Positions 53,106-61,860 of a DNA stretch of 64,000 bases are shown here, in pieces. Position numbers and translations under genes: made by a program. The stretch comes from JAHFDS01 sp964593795 (lineage in GTDB: Bacteria; Myxococcota_A; Polyangia; JAHFDS01): assembly GCA_964593795.1 (NCBI GenBank), contig CAZQJC010000147.1, positions 1-64,000 on the forward strand, in the 5' to 3' direction. Under the pieces are notes generated by a model that worked only from the letters and a program-made list of their open reading frames with translations, did no database searches and was not told the origin of the DNA. The first letter of the stretch is position 1, and each line of letters begins with the position of its first letter.

Positions 53106-53831
53106 TCACCGGTGAAGGACGATGGGCTGGCCGACCGCGATCCGCCCGACGCGCGTGACCGTGCCGTAGATCCCCGCGTGGTTCTGGTTGACGCGCACGA
53201 CCGCCTTCATCACCTCGGGGGCGGAGCTGGCCGAGTCGGGGTCGAGGTTCACCATCGCGCAGCGGAGGTCGCGCATCGTGACGGCGATCTCGGGCGCGGC
53301 GTCGCCGTCGCCGAGCGTGAGCACGCCGCCGATCCAGTCGTCCTCCTCGAAGGGCACCGCGCGCGTCGATCGCACGACGATGTTCGGGCGAAATCGCCGG
53401 ACGTCCGCGCTCCGCCCCGCGAGCCGGCAGACCTCGCCGGCGGTCTCGGACGTGATCACCGAGATGCTCGTCTCGTCGAAGATGCCGTGCGCGAGCTGCA
53501 TCATCTGCACGGGGGCCCCGAAGCGGCGCCCGATCTCGGCCGCGAGCGCGTCTCCGAGGATCGGCAGTTCGGCCCCCTCGGGCGTACGCACGTGGGTCGG
53601 CAGCGCTTCGCCCTCGCCGCCTCGCCGCTCGGGCGTGAAGAGGAGGAGCTCGGCGAGCTTGCTGGCGGTCAGCCACGGCATCCCGCCGCGCTCGTCGAGA
53701 CGACGGAGCGCGAAGCGCCGGTCGCCGTCGAGGCCGTACCAGCCCACGCTCGCGGCCTCGAGCGACTCGCCGCGCATGGACTTCACTGGATAGCGGAAGA
53801 TCCCTTCGATTCGTCCGATCTCGATTGGCAT
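53106..53831 (-). CDS. MOSC-domain protein
   Basis: A 241-residue protein with ATG at 53831 after GGAGGAC. N-terminal MOSC_N beta-barrel (IGRIEGIFRYPVKSMRGESLEAASVGWYGLDGDRRFAL), then a MOSC domain: RFRPNIVVRST..FEEDDWIGGVLTLGDG. Cys in DLRCAMVNLDPD is the candidate sulfur/cofactor-binding residue. Related to mARC/YcbX-type molybdenum-cofactor enzymes that reduce N-hydroxylated compounds. The gene upstream (12 bp away) is a broken nitroreductase remnant. Confidence 0.88.
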   Translation of the reverse strand: MPIEIGRIEGIFRYPVKSMRGESLEAASVGWYGLDGDRRFALRRLDERGGMPWLTASKLAELLLFTPERRGGEGEALPTHVRTPEGAELPILGDALAAEIGRRFGAPVQMMQLAHGIFDETSISVITSETAGEVCRLAGRSADVRRFRPNIVVRSTRAVPFEEDDWIGGVLTLGDGDAAPEIAVTMRDLRCAMVNLDPDSASSAPEVMKAVVRVNQNHAGIYGTVTRVGRIAVGQPIVLHR

Positions 53832-53843
53832 GTCGTCCTCCGG

Positions 53844-54125
53844 CTAGCGAGCGTCCGGATACGCCGGCTCGGTCTGGATGCGCTCGTCCTCCACGGGGCC
53901 GCCGAGGGTGAAGTGGTAGAGGTCGCGGTAGGTCTCGTCCTCGAGGCCGAGCACGGTGTGGACGACGTCGTCGAAGAAGCAGCCGATGCCGGTCCCGCGC
54001 AGGCCCACGGCCTCGGCCTCGAGGTAGAGCACCTGGCCGATCGCGCCGGCCTCCCAGTGCAGCCGCCGGACCGCCAGCAGGGGATCGATGGGCTCGGCCA
54101 CGATCGACCGATAGCACGACGCGGA
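53844..54125 (-). pseudogene. C-terminal fragment of a nitroreductase/SagB-type dehydrogenase
   Basis: About 90 codons: HWEAGAIGQVLYLEAEAVGLRGTGIGCFFDDVVHTVLGL then YHFTLGGPVEDERIQTEPAYP. This is the C-terminal end of SagB/nitroreductase-like FMN enzymes. The N-terminal FMN-binding part is missing; the frame loses resemblance near 54125, 93 bp before the first HipB operator palindrome. It was probably the first gene of an operon with MOSC. Confidence 0.75.
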
Positions 54126-54217
54126 CCGGGTGGGGGCCCACGGACCACGCACACCGCGACGGCGACGCGAGGGCGGACCGAGGACGATCCGGCCCGGGAT
54201 GAGCACCGACAGGACTG

Positions 54218-54229
54218 TCCCGTACGGGA
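54218..54229. promoter_or_regulatory. HipB operator copy 1
   Basis: Perfect palindrome TCCCGTACGGGA, 62 bp before the hipB GTG. First of three copies at 51- and 50-bp spacing. Confidence 0.75.
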
Positions 54230-54268
54230 AATGTCGGGGGGCCCTCAGCCCTGGATCGACGGAGTCTA

Positions 54269-54280
54269 TCCCGTACGGTA
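54269..54280. promoter_or_regulatory. HipB operator copy 2
   Basis: TCCCGTACGGTA, one mismatch to the palindrome, 10 bp before the GTG at 54291; in the context TATCCCGTACGGTAGTATCC. The position would block translation initiation or transcription start. Confidence 0.75.
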
Positions 54281-54290
54281 GTATCCAGGC

Positions 54291-54542
54291 GTGACAGCCT
54301 CCGATGGTCCTGTGCCGATCCCGTACGGGAGCATCGGTACGCCGGCCGAGCTGGGGCACCTCGTGCGCGCAAAGCGTCGCCAGATTGGCCTCACCCAGGT
54401 GGAGCTCTCCGCGCTGGCCGGGGTCGGCATTCGCTTCCTGTCGGAGCTCGAGAACGGCAAGGCCACCGCGGAGCTCGGCAAGGTCCTGCAGGTCCTTTCT
54501 CGGCTCGGCCTCGTCGTATCGATCGTGCCGCGGGGCGCCTGA
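54291..54542 (+). CDS. hipB: HipB-like helix-turn-helix antitoxin
   Basis: An 83-residue protein with GTG start. The Xre/HipB-type helix-turn-helix is LGHLVRAKRRQIGLTQVELSALAGVGIRFLSELENGKATAEL. Extra N-terminal residues (VPIPYGS) and a C-terminal strand (GLVVSIVPRGA) as in HipB. Represses hipBA and neutralises HipA. Operators: two upstream and one inside its own first codons. Followed after 2 nt by hipA. Confidence 0.9.
   Translation: MTASDGPVPIPYGSIGTPAELGHLVRAKRRQIGLTQVELSALAGVGIRFLSELENGKATAELGKVLQVLSRLGLVVSIVPRGA
54319..54330. promoter_or_regulatory. HipB operator copy 3, inside the hipB coding sequence
   Basis: Perfect TCCCGTACGGGA within codons 10-14 of hipB, 50 bp past copy 2. The even spacing suggests HipB dimers on the same helical face or DNA looping. 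Confidence 0.7.
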
Positions 54543-54544
54543 CG

Positions 54545-55777
54545 ATGGTGCTCCTCGTTCGACTGGCCGGCAGGCTCGTAGGGACGCTGACGGCCCCCTC
54601 TGGCGGACCAACCTCGTTTGCCTACGACGCTGCGTGGCTGGCGGAGCCGCGCGCTTTCCCGATCTCCGTCTCCCTGCCGCTGACGCCAGGCGTCGTCGAA
54701 GGCGGCGCGGCGCAGGCCTTCTTCGCGAACCTCCTGCCGGAGGGCCGGTCCCGCACCCTCGTGTGCCGGCGACTCGGGCTGTCCGAGGACAACGACGCGG
54801 CCCTGCTCGCGGCGATTGGCGGCGAATGCGCCGGAGCGCTGACGATCGGGGACGCGCCCGTGCAAGCAGGCTACGCGGAGCTCGACGCGCACACCCTGGC
54901 CACCGTCGTCCGCGCGGGCGGGGCGCTGGCCACCCAGGTCGGAACGCACGGGATGCGGCTCTCCCTCGCCGGAGCGCAGGACAAGCTCCCTGTGCGCCTC
55001 GACGGCGAGCGCATCCTGCTGCCGGTCGGCGACGCGCCGAGCACGCACATCCTCAAGTTCCCGAATCGCGACTTCGCCCACTTGCCGGCCAATGAGCTGC
55101 TCACGGCCCACCTCGCGGCCGACCTCGGGCTTCCGGTCTGCGAGTCGAGCCTCTTGCCGACGGCGGCCGGCCCCGTGCTCGTCGTCCGCCGCTACGATCG
55201 CGTCATCGAGCCCGACGGAGTGGTCCGCCGGCTGCACCAGGAAGACTTCTGCCAGGCGCTCGCGCTGCCAGCCGCGCGCAAGTACGAGCGCGAGGGCGGT
55301 CCGACGTTCGCGACCTGCTACGCCACCGTCCTCCGACACAGCGTCGAGCCAGCGCTCGACTCGCGGGCCCTCCTGCGCTGGATGGCCTTCAATGCCGTGG
55401 TCGGCAATGCGGACGGTCACGCCAAGAACCTGGCGCTGCTGCGCCAGGATGGCGGCGGGCTGCGCCTCGCGCCCTTCTACGATCTGCTCTGCACCACCGT
55501 GTACCGCCTGGTCGATCGCCGCCTCGCCATGGCGGTGGGCGGCCGAAGCGATCCGGGGCAACTCCGCGGAACCGACTGGCGCGCGCTCGCCGAGGCCATC
55601 GCGGTGCGCCCCGCGTACCTGGTCGAGCTGGTTCGCGAGGCAGCGGACGCGCTGCCCGACAGCCTGGCGCGGGTACGTGCAACGTTGGGGACTCTCTCGA
55701 CCTCTCCGGCCGTCCAGATGACCGGCAAGGCACTGCGCAAGCAGGCGCGGCGGACCCTGGCCCTCCTCGAGGAGTAG
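54545..55777 (+). CDS. hipA: HipA-like serine/threonine kinase toxin
   Basis: A 410-residue protein with N-terminal HipA strand domain, GECAGALTIG, SLAGAQDKLPV loop (nucleotide/Ser-binding), HQEDFCQAL, and the catalytic NADGHAKNLAL near residue 287-297 followed by PFYDLLCT. All kinase motifs are present, so it may be functional. In E. coli HipA phosphorylates glutamyl-tRNA synthetase and promotes persistence; the target here is not known. ATG is 2 nt after the hipB stop. Slightly shorter than E. coli HipA (440). Confidence 0.92.
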   Translation: MVLLVRLAGRLVGTLTAPSGGPTSFAYDAAWLAEPRAFPISVSLPLTPGVVEGGAAQAFFANLLPEGRSRTLVCRRLGLSEDNDAALLAAIGGECAGALTIGDAPVQAGYAELDAHTLATVVRAGGALATQVGTHGMRLSLAGAQDKLPVRLDGERILLPVGDAPSTHILKFPNRDFAHLPANELLTAHLAADLGLPVCESSLLPTAAGPVLVVRRYDRVIEPDGVVRRLHQEDFCQALALPAARKYEREGGPTFATCYATVLRHSVEPALDSRALLRWMAFNAVVGNADGHAKNLALLRQDGGGLRLAPFYDLLCTTVYRLVDRRLAMAVGGRSDPGQLRGTDWRALAEAIAVRPAYLVELVREAADALPDSLARVRATLGTLSTSPAVQMTGKALRKQARRTLALLEE

Positions 55778-55901
55778 CAGTCCATCGGCCTGTCGACCTG
55801 CGCGCCATCGACCCAGGGGCGAGGGAGCAAGCGGAGCCGGAGCCCGTTCCGGATCCGAGGAAGGTGAGCCGGCTGGTCCGCGGATTGCTCCTCTCGTCGG
55901 C

Positions 55902-56783
55902 ATGCACCCCGCGCGATTCCGCTTCCTGTGGCTGCTCCTCGCGACGATGCTGCCGGCTCCGGCGCGCGCCGATCCGGTCACCGAGATCGCGGTGTGGACA
56001 CGCGGCGAAGGCGATGCCGCCACCCCCCGCCGCGACGAGATCCGCGTCCGACTCGACGCGCCGCCGCTCGAGGAGATCGATCGCGTCGACCCGCAGTACG
56101 GGACCCGTGCGCGCTACCAGGGGTTTCGCCTCGAGGCCGTGCTCGCCATGTACCGCGTGCCCCCGTCGGCCGACCTTGCGCTCCTGCACTTCACGAACGG
56201 CATGGTGGTCCCGTGGCCGTTCCGGGACGCCGCGGCGAGGAAGCGCCTCGATCTGTTCGTCGCGCTCCTGCGAGGTGCCCCGGGTGAGCCCATGTCGTCG
56301 AGCTTTCCCGACGTGAGCACTGGACAGAGCGCGTTCAGCACGCGACCGACGCGCTTTGCCGGGAACAAGCTCGTGGCCGCCGAGGCGTGGCATCCGGACC
56401 TCGCGCCCGGCGGCGACGCGACCTCACCGTGGTTCCACGTGGCCTCCCTGACGGGCGTGGAGCTCGTGCAGGCGGTGGCCTTCCGGCGACAGCTCGAGAC
56501 GGGGCACCCCGGAAAGCGCGGCCGTGAGGTCTTCACCCAGAGCTGCCAGTTCTGCCATGGTGTCCGGCGGATCGGCGCCTCGATGGGACCGGACCTGCTC
56601 GAGCCGGTCCCGCTCCACCGCTACCGCAACACGGGCGACGTGTTCGCGCACGCCCGCGTCCTCGGAGAGCAGCGCGCGGTCCGCCGGATGCCCATCATCC
56701 CCACGCTGTCCCCGCGCGACGCGCTGGACTTCCTGACCTGGATACGCGAGCTGGCCGGCCGGCGTCTCTCCTATCGCCCCTGA
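55902..56783 (+). CDS. periplasmic protein with C-terminal cytochrome c domain
   Basis: A 293-residue protein. Signal peptide (FLWLLLATMLPAPARA). The N-terminal 200 residues have no clear family (VDPQYGTRARYQGFRLEAVLAMY). C-terminal heme site C215-Q-F-C218-H219 with a likely axial Met263 (RRMPIIP). Probably a periplasmic mono-heme electron carrier with a partner domain. Starts 124 bp after hipA and shares no visible promoter with it. Confidence 0.8.
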   Translation: MHPARFRFLWLLLATMLPAPARADPVTEIAVWTRGEGDAATPRRDEIRVRLDAPPLEEIDRVDPQYGTRARYQGFRLEAVLAMYRVPPSADLALLHFTNGMVVPWPFRDAAARKRLDLFVALLRGAPGEPMSSSFPDVSTGQSAFSTRPTRFAGNKLVAAEAWHPDLAPGGDATSPWFHVASLTGVELVQAVAFRRQLETGHPGKRGREVFTQSCQFCHGVRRIGASMGPDLLEPVPLHRYRNTGDVFAHARVLGEQRAVRRMPIIPTLSPRDALDFLTWIRELAGRRLSYRP

Positions 56784-56891
56784 AGGATCGCGCACCACCT
56801 GCGGCCTTCACTCCGGCGCCCGACACGTCTGCGCGCATGCACCGCCCGGAGCGCGATCCGCGGTGGCCCGTCCGATGCACCGCCTGGAGAC

Positions 56892-59288
56892 ATGTCATGG
56901 AGCTTCCAGCGTTTCCGTTCGTTGGAGCCGGCACGAGCTGCCTGGTTCCTCGGCCTGCTCGTCGGCTGCGGCAACCTCGCCGCGGGCGTCGAGCTCGACG
57001 CGGCGGTCGGCCCCGATGCCCCGGTCGCCCACGCCGACGGCGGCGCCGGTGCCGGTCCACCCGACGTCGGGCCCGACGCTGGCCCGGCGGAGCTCGACTG
57101 CAGGACCGGAGAGGCGTGCTCGGGTGACCGGCGCTGCGACGGCGCGCGCTGCGTCCCCTTCGTGGCCGGCGAGCACGACGAGGGTTGCCTGTACGGCAGG
57201 CCGCGGGTGCTCTCGCCGGCCGTGCAATGCGCCTGGACCGGCCCCCCGCGCGGCGACGCCTTCCCGGACCACCGCAACGTGCTGGCGACGGTGATGGTGG
57301 CCGACTTCGACGGCGACCGCGCGACCCACCGGCCGTCGCTCGTGTTCGCGTCCTACGACGGCGACGACGGTGACATGCCGGCCTGCGGCGTCGACCCGAC
57401 GGGGGCCACGAGCGGCGTGCTCCGCGTGATCGACGGCGCCACGTGCGCGCAGCAGGCGACGATCTCGGTGCCGCGGGTGGTGCCGTCGGCGCCCGTCGCG
57501 ATCGGCGACCTCGACGGCGACGGCCGGCCCGACGTCGTCGCCTACACGCTCGGCGGCGGGCTCGCCGCGTGGCGCGCGCACGGCAGCGCCTTCTCGCTCC
57601 TGTGGCACCTGGACGGAAGCGCGCTGCCGGAGGAGATCACGACCTGGGCCGGCGAGTGCCACTGGAACGGCCCGTCGCTGCATGACCTCGACGACGATGG
57701 CGTGCCGGAGGTGATCGCGGACGGCCTCGTGATCTCGGCCGACGGCAAGCTCGTCGATGCGAGCGCGGCCCGCGCCCCCGCCGACATCGGGGCGGCCGAG
57801 TACGACACCACGGGGCTCGTGCCCGTGGTCGCCGATCTCGACGGCGACGGCCAGCCCGAGCTCACCGACGGCGCCAGCCTGTGGTCCTTCGATCGCACGA
57901 CGCGCCGGTTCGTGCTGCGCGGAAGCGGCCTCGGGCCACGCGGCCAGGTCGCGATCGCCGACCTCGGCACCTTCGGCCCGGCGGGGGGTGCGGCCGCGCG
58001 TGACGGGATCCCCGAGATCGTGGTGGTCGCCCACCACGAGGTGCGTGCCCTCGACCTGGACGGTCGGGTGGTGTTCGGGCCGGTCCCGCTGCCCTGGTCC
58101 GCGCCCCCGTCGTTCGGCGGACCGCCGACGGTCGGGGACTTCGACGGGGACGGGCGACCCGAGATCGCGGTCGCGTCGCGCGGGGCGTTCTCGGTCTTCG
58201 ACCTCGACTGCGACGGCACCGCGTCCCCGGATCGCTGCGCGACCGGGCGCGCTGACGGCCTGCTGTGGTCGCGGCCGTCCCGCGACGTGACCTCGAGCGT
58301 CACCGGCTCCGCGGTGTTCGACTTCCACGGCGACGGCACCGCCGAGGCGGTCTACGCCGACGAGTGCTTCACGCGGGTCTACGACGGCGTGACGGGCGAT
58401 GTCCTCTACTCGGAGCACCGCACCTCGTGCACCTGGTACGAGAACCCGGTGATCGCCGATACCGACGGCGACGGGCGCAGCGAGCTCGTGATCGGCATGA
58501 ACGCCAACACCGCCGGCTGCGACCTGCGTTGCCCCGAGCTCGATCCGATCTTCGAGGGCCTCCGCTGTCTGGAGCCCGGCGACTGCCCGCCCGAGCTGCG
58601 GTGCGTCCGCGGCCGCTGCCGCTGCACCGACGACGCGCAATGCGGGGAGCACAGCCGGTGCGTCGATCCGCCCGCCGGGCCGTCCGCCGACGGTCGCGTC
58701 TGCCGCGCGGCGCACCCCGCGGCGCTGCTCCAGGGCGTGCGCGTGCTGCGCGATCGCCTCGATCGGTGGCCTCCGTCGCGGATGATCTGGAACCAGCACG
58801 CCTACGCGGTGACCAACATCGACGAGGACGGGCACGTCCCGCGCACGTCCTCGTGGCGTCGCAACTGGCTCGAGCCGTCGCTCGACAACTTCCGTCAGAA
58901 CGTGCAGGGCTCGCTGCCGCCGCCGACCGCGCTGCCCGACGCCACCGTCGGCGGGATCGAGCTCGCCTGCCCGCGCGACGGCTCGCCGCTCGTCCTGTCC
59001 GCGAGCGCCTGCAACCGGGGCATGGCGGATCTGGCCGCGGGCACGCCGGTCCTCTTCCACGAGCAAGGACGCGTCGACCGCGTCGCCTGCGCCGCGCCGA
59101 CGAGCCGCGTCCTCGAGCCGGGCGCTTGCGAGCGCGTCGCGTGCACGTGGCTGCCCTCGGAGCTCAACCGGGCCGTGCCGATGCGCGCGACCATCGACGT
59201 CGGCGGCGTGCAGCCGATCGTCGAGTGCCACGAGGGCAACAACGGCAGCGAGCTCGTCGCGGTGCGGTGCGACGATCCCCCGGGCTGA
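56892..59288 (+). CDS. large lipoprotein with FG-GAP/VCBS repeats
   Basis: A 798-residue protein. The N-terminal hydrophobic stretch ends in VGC (WFLGLLVGC), a lipobox-type signal. Several VCBS/FG-GAP repeats (VADFDGDRA, IGDLDGDGRPDVV, LDDDGVPEVIADG, VGDFDGDGRPEIA, IADTDGDGRSELVIG) form an integrin-like propeller with Ca-binding DxDGDG loops. A Cys-rich EGF-like part (about 555-610) and a beta-sandwich (about 690-790) end it. Likely outer-surface adhesin or receptor. Starts at ATG 56892 after GGAGA. Confidence 0.87.
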   Translation: MSWSFQRFRSLEPARAAWFLGLLVGCGNLAAGVELDAAVGPDAPVAHADGGAGAGPPDVGPDAGPAELDCRTGEACSGDRRCDGARCVPFVAGEHDEGCLYGRPRVLSPAVQCAWTGPPRGDAFPDHRNVLATVMVADFDGDRATHRPSLVFASYDGDDGDMPACGVDPTGATSGVLRVIDGATCAQQATISVPRVVPSAPVAIGDLDGDGRPDVVAYTLGGGLAAWRAHGSAFSLLWHLDGSALPEEITTWAGECHWNGPSLHDLDDDGVPEVIADGLVISADGKLVDASAARAPADIGAAEYDTTGLVPVVADLDGDGQPELTDGASLWSFDRTTRRFVLRGSGLGPRGQVAIADLGTFGPAGGAAARDGIPEIVVVAHHEVRALDLDGRVVFGPVPLPWSAPPSFGGPPTVGDFDGDGRPEIAVASRGAFSVFDLDCDGTASPDRCATGRADGLLWSRPSRDVTSSVTGSAVFDFHGDGTAEAVYADECFTRVYDGVTGDVLYSEHRTSCTWYENPVIADTDGDGRSELVIGMNANTAGCDLRCPELDPIFEGLRCLEPGDCPPELRCVRGRCRCTDDAQCGEHSRCVDPPAGPSADGRVCRAAHPAALLQGVRVLRDRLDRWPPSRMIWNQHAYAVTNIDEDGHVPRTSSWRRNWLEPSLDNFRQNVQGSLPPPTALPDATVGGIELACPRDGSPLVLSASACNRGMADLAAGTPVLFHEQGRVDRVACAAPTSRVLEPGACERVACTWLPSELNRAVPMRATIDVGGVQPIVECHEGNNGSELVAVRCDDPPG

Positions 59289-59299
59289 TGCCCGCCGGA

Positions 59300-59321
59300 G
59301 CATGGGCGCTTCGATCTGCGC
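59300..59321 (+). repeat. 22-bp dispersed repeat, copy 2
   Basis: GCATGGGCG-C-TTCGATCTGCGC, one base different from the copy at 39794-39815. It lies 11 bp after the stop of the FG-GAP lipoprotein gene. Confidence 0.5.
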
Positions 59322-59473
59322 ACCAGCGGATCGCGCTCACGGCTGGCAGGCGCGGGCGCGGGGTCCGACAGCGCTGATGACGTCCACTCGCTCCATGCGG
59401 CGTGAGGTATCGTAGCGTGATTCTGCGCGATCTTGGCGACCACGGCGCCGGGGAGCTGACGAGGGCCCGCAGC

Positions 59474-61708
59474 ATGGCCGACTGGTACCTGTCCTACGTG
59501 CACCCGCGCTCGCTGTCGATCGCCGAGTGCGAGCAGGCCCTCGAGCGCGCGGTCGCGCCGGTCACCACCACCGTCGGCGAGCTCGAGGGCAACCCGCGCG
59601 ACTTCTACTCGCGGTCGGTCACCGCCCGCGGCACGCGCGGAGACCTCTCCTTCGAGCTGACGGCGAGCCAGGGCCTGCGCGGCCCCGACGAGCCCGAGCC
59701 GACCATCAGCAGCGTGTGCGTGAAGGTGTCCGGGCCGTATGCGAGCAAGCTCGCGGCGTGGCCGGTGATCTCCGCCGCCTTCGCGAGGCTCGGGTGCGCC
59801 GAGTCGACGTACGCGAGCTGGTCGGCGCCGATCATCGACGAGGCCGATTCCGAGGGCGACGAGGCGACGGCGACGCGGGTCCGGCAGGAGACGCGTGCGG
59901 CGCTGATCGCGCAGGCCCGTCGTTGCGCGCACGTCTCCATCACGGCGCCGCGCTGCGACGTCGAGGCGATCCTCGCGGCCTACGAGGCGGCGGAGCGCAT
60001 CGTCTCCGTCAGCTTCACCGACTGCGGCCTCACCGCGTTGCCCGCCGGGCTCGGGCGCTTCCCGGCGATCGAGTCCCTGTGGCTCGACGAGGACCTGCTC
60101 GATGGCAGCGCGCTCCGCGGCTTCGCGCGGCCGCTCAAGGAGCTCGGGCTGTTCGGCCGCGGCCTGCGGCGGATCGCGAGGGAGGACCTGGCCGGCGTCC
60201 CCGCGCTGGAATGGCTGAGCTGCGTGGGCAGCGGTCTCGAGGATCTCGACCTCGGCATCGCCGAGGTGTGCCCGAACCTGAAGCGAATCTACCTCGAAGA
60301 CACCCCGCTCGCGAAGGACGCGTCCCGGATGGCCGCGCTGCGCGCGCGCTGGCCCGGCGTGCAGTGGCGCTACGACGAGCCGCCCGGCCAGCCGCCGCGG
60401 CCCGCGCGGGTCGAGTCGCCACGCGCGCCCAGCAAGGCCCCAGCCGCGGCGCCTGCGCCCCCGCAAGTCGATCCCGCGCTCGCTCCGTACTTCGAGGCGA
60501 TCCTCGCGGCGCCGGACGACGACGCGCCCCGGCTGGCGCTCGCCGAGCTCCTGACGGCCCGCGGCGACCCGCGTGGCGAGCAGATCCGCCTCGCGTGCGA
60601 GCTCGCCAGGCTCGAGGACGAGGCCCCGGGGTTCCAGCAGCTCGCCGCGCGCTGTCAGGGCATGCCCCAGTTCTCCTACTTCTCCGAGCGCCGCTATCCG
60701 TTCCTGGGGAAGGAGTGGCGGGCGCGAGGCTTCGTCGAGACGATCGCCTGCTCGGCCCTCGACTTCATCGCCCACGGCGAGCAGCTCCTGCGTGACGCGC
60801 CCATTCGCGTCGTCGAGCTCACGCCGCTCGCCAGCCTCGGTCCGACGGTCGCCCGGTGCTCGACGCTGGCCCGCCTCCGAGGGTTGCACCTCGGCGCCCT
60901 GCCGCGCGAGGATCGCGCCGCCGTCCTCGCGTCGGCTCACCTGGCGGGCCTCCGCGAGCTCGAGACCTCGGACTGGTTCGACACCGCCGCCGCGGTCGGA
61001 GCGCTCGCCGAGGACCTGCGCGGCCTCGGGGCGCTTCGCGTGCTCAGGCTCGACGGCCGGCTCTCGACGGCCGCGGTCCCGGCGCTGATCGACCTCGTCG
61101 TGGCGCGCGGGCTCGAGCGCCTCGACGTTCGCTTCTGCAGCCTCCAGCCCCGATCGATCATCAAGACGCTGTGGGAGGCGCTCGGCGACGAGCGCGTCCG
61201 CCCGCGCAGGCTGCCCGCGGTGCCGTACGAGGGGGGCGTCCTCGAGCTCGGCAGGCCGGGCTTCAGCGTCGAGCAGGTCCGCGAGCTGGTCGCGACCGGG
61301 AAGTACCGCGGCGCCACCGAGCTGCGGCTCCACCGCAACTGCATCGGCGACGAGGTCGCCGCGCTCGTCGCCACGTCGCGGGCGTTCCCGGCGCTCGAGA
61401 CGCTCAACCTCGCGGCGTCGGGCCTCACGGACCTCGGGGTGCTCACGCTCGCGACGGAGGCGGTCGCGCTCGATCGCCTCGAGCAGGTCCACCTCGGCGA
61501 GGGCGAGCGCGATCGGCTCGGGATCAGCGACGAGGCGGTCGAGGCGCTCGCGCGATCGTCGCGGCTCCCCGCGCTGCGCAGGATCACGCGGGGCATCGAG
61601 CATCACGTCTACGGCGGGAGCGCACGCGACGACATCGAGGTGACCCGGTTCCGGCGCGACGACGGCCGCGTCGTCGAATCGGTCCTGGCTCATTCGATCT
61701 GGCCGTGA
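59474..61708 (+). CDS. TIGR02996 repeat-companion domain and leucine-rich-repeat protein
   Basis: About 744 residues from ATG 59474 (GAGGG upstream; a GTG at 59402 is possible). N-terminal region about 1-130 unknown. Residues about 150-290 have LRR-like segments (GLTALPAGLGRFPAIESLWL). Near 335-370 a TIGR02996 motif reads FEAILAAPDDDAPRLALAELLTARGDPRGEQIRLACEL, followed by more LRRs (about 430-740). Such proteins pair a short conserved domain with repeats and are known from myxobacteria and planctomycetes. No signal peptide. Confidence 0.8.
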   Translation: MADWYLSYVHPRSLSIAECEQALERAVAPVTTTVGELEGNPRDFYSRSVTARGTRGDLSFELTASQGLRGPDEPEPTISSVCVKVSGPYASKLAAWPVISAAFARLGCAESTYASWSAPIIDEADSEGDEATATRVRQETRAALIAQARRCAHVSITAPRCDVEAILAAYEAAERIVSVSFTDCGLTALPAGLGRFPAIESLWLDEDLLDGSALRGFARPLKELGLFGRGLRRIAREDLAGVPALEWLSCVGSGLEDLDLGIAEVCPNLKRIYLEDTPLAKDASRMAALRARWPGVQWRYDEPPGQPPRPARVESPRAPSKAPAAAPAPPQVDPALAPYFEAILAAPDDDAPRLALAELLTARGDPRGEQIRLACELARLEDEAPGFQQLAARCQGMPQFSYFSERRYPFLGKEWRARGFVETIACSALDFIAHGEQLLRDAPIRVVELTPLASLGPTVARCSTLARLRGLHLGALPREDRAAVLASAHLAGLRELETSDWFDTAAAVGALAEDLRGLGALRVLRLDGRLSTAAVPALIDLVVARGLERLDVRFCSLQPRSIIKTLWEALGDERVRPRRLPAVPYEGGVLELGRPGFSVEQVRELVATGKYRGATELRLHRNCIGDEVAALVATSRAFPALETLNLAASGLTDLGVLTLATEAVALDRLEQVHLGEGERDRLGISDEAVEALARSSRLPALRRITRGIEHHVYGGSARDDIEVTRFRRDDGRVVESVLAHSIWP

Positions 61709-61794
61709 CGGTCCCGGGGCGCCGTCCTCGGTAGCCGTCGCGGCGGCCGGCGGCCGGGCGCGTGGGCGCCGGGGTGCAGGACGACCCGGGAGAA

Positions 61795-61808
61795 ATTCCT
61801 GCGGGAAT
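61795..61808. other. short inverted repeat upstream of the serine hydrolase gene
   Basis: ATTCC-TGCG-GGAAT, 53 bp before the ATG at 61861. Position fits an operator; too short for more. Confidence 0.3.
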
Positions 61809-61860
61809 ATCCGCGGCGGCCGGCGTCTCCGGAGCAACCCCTCGAACCCGGAGAGACGCC

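Noticed and set aside
56785..56859. Inverted repeat GGATCGCGC / GCGCGATCC with a 57-nt loop after the cytochrome gene
   Set aside because: Long loop and GC-rich arms made of common local words; not convincing as terminator or operator.
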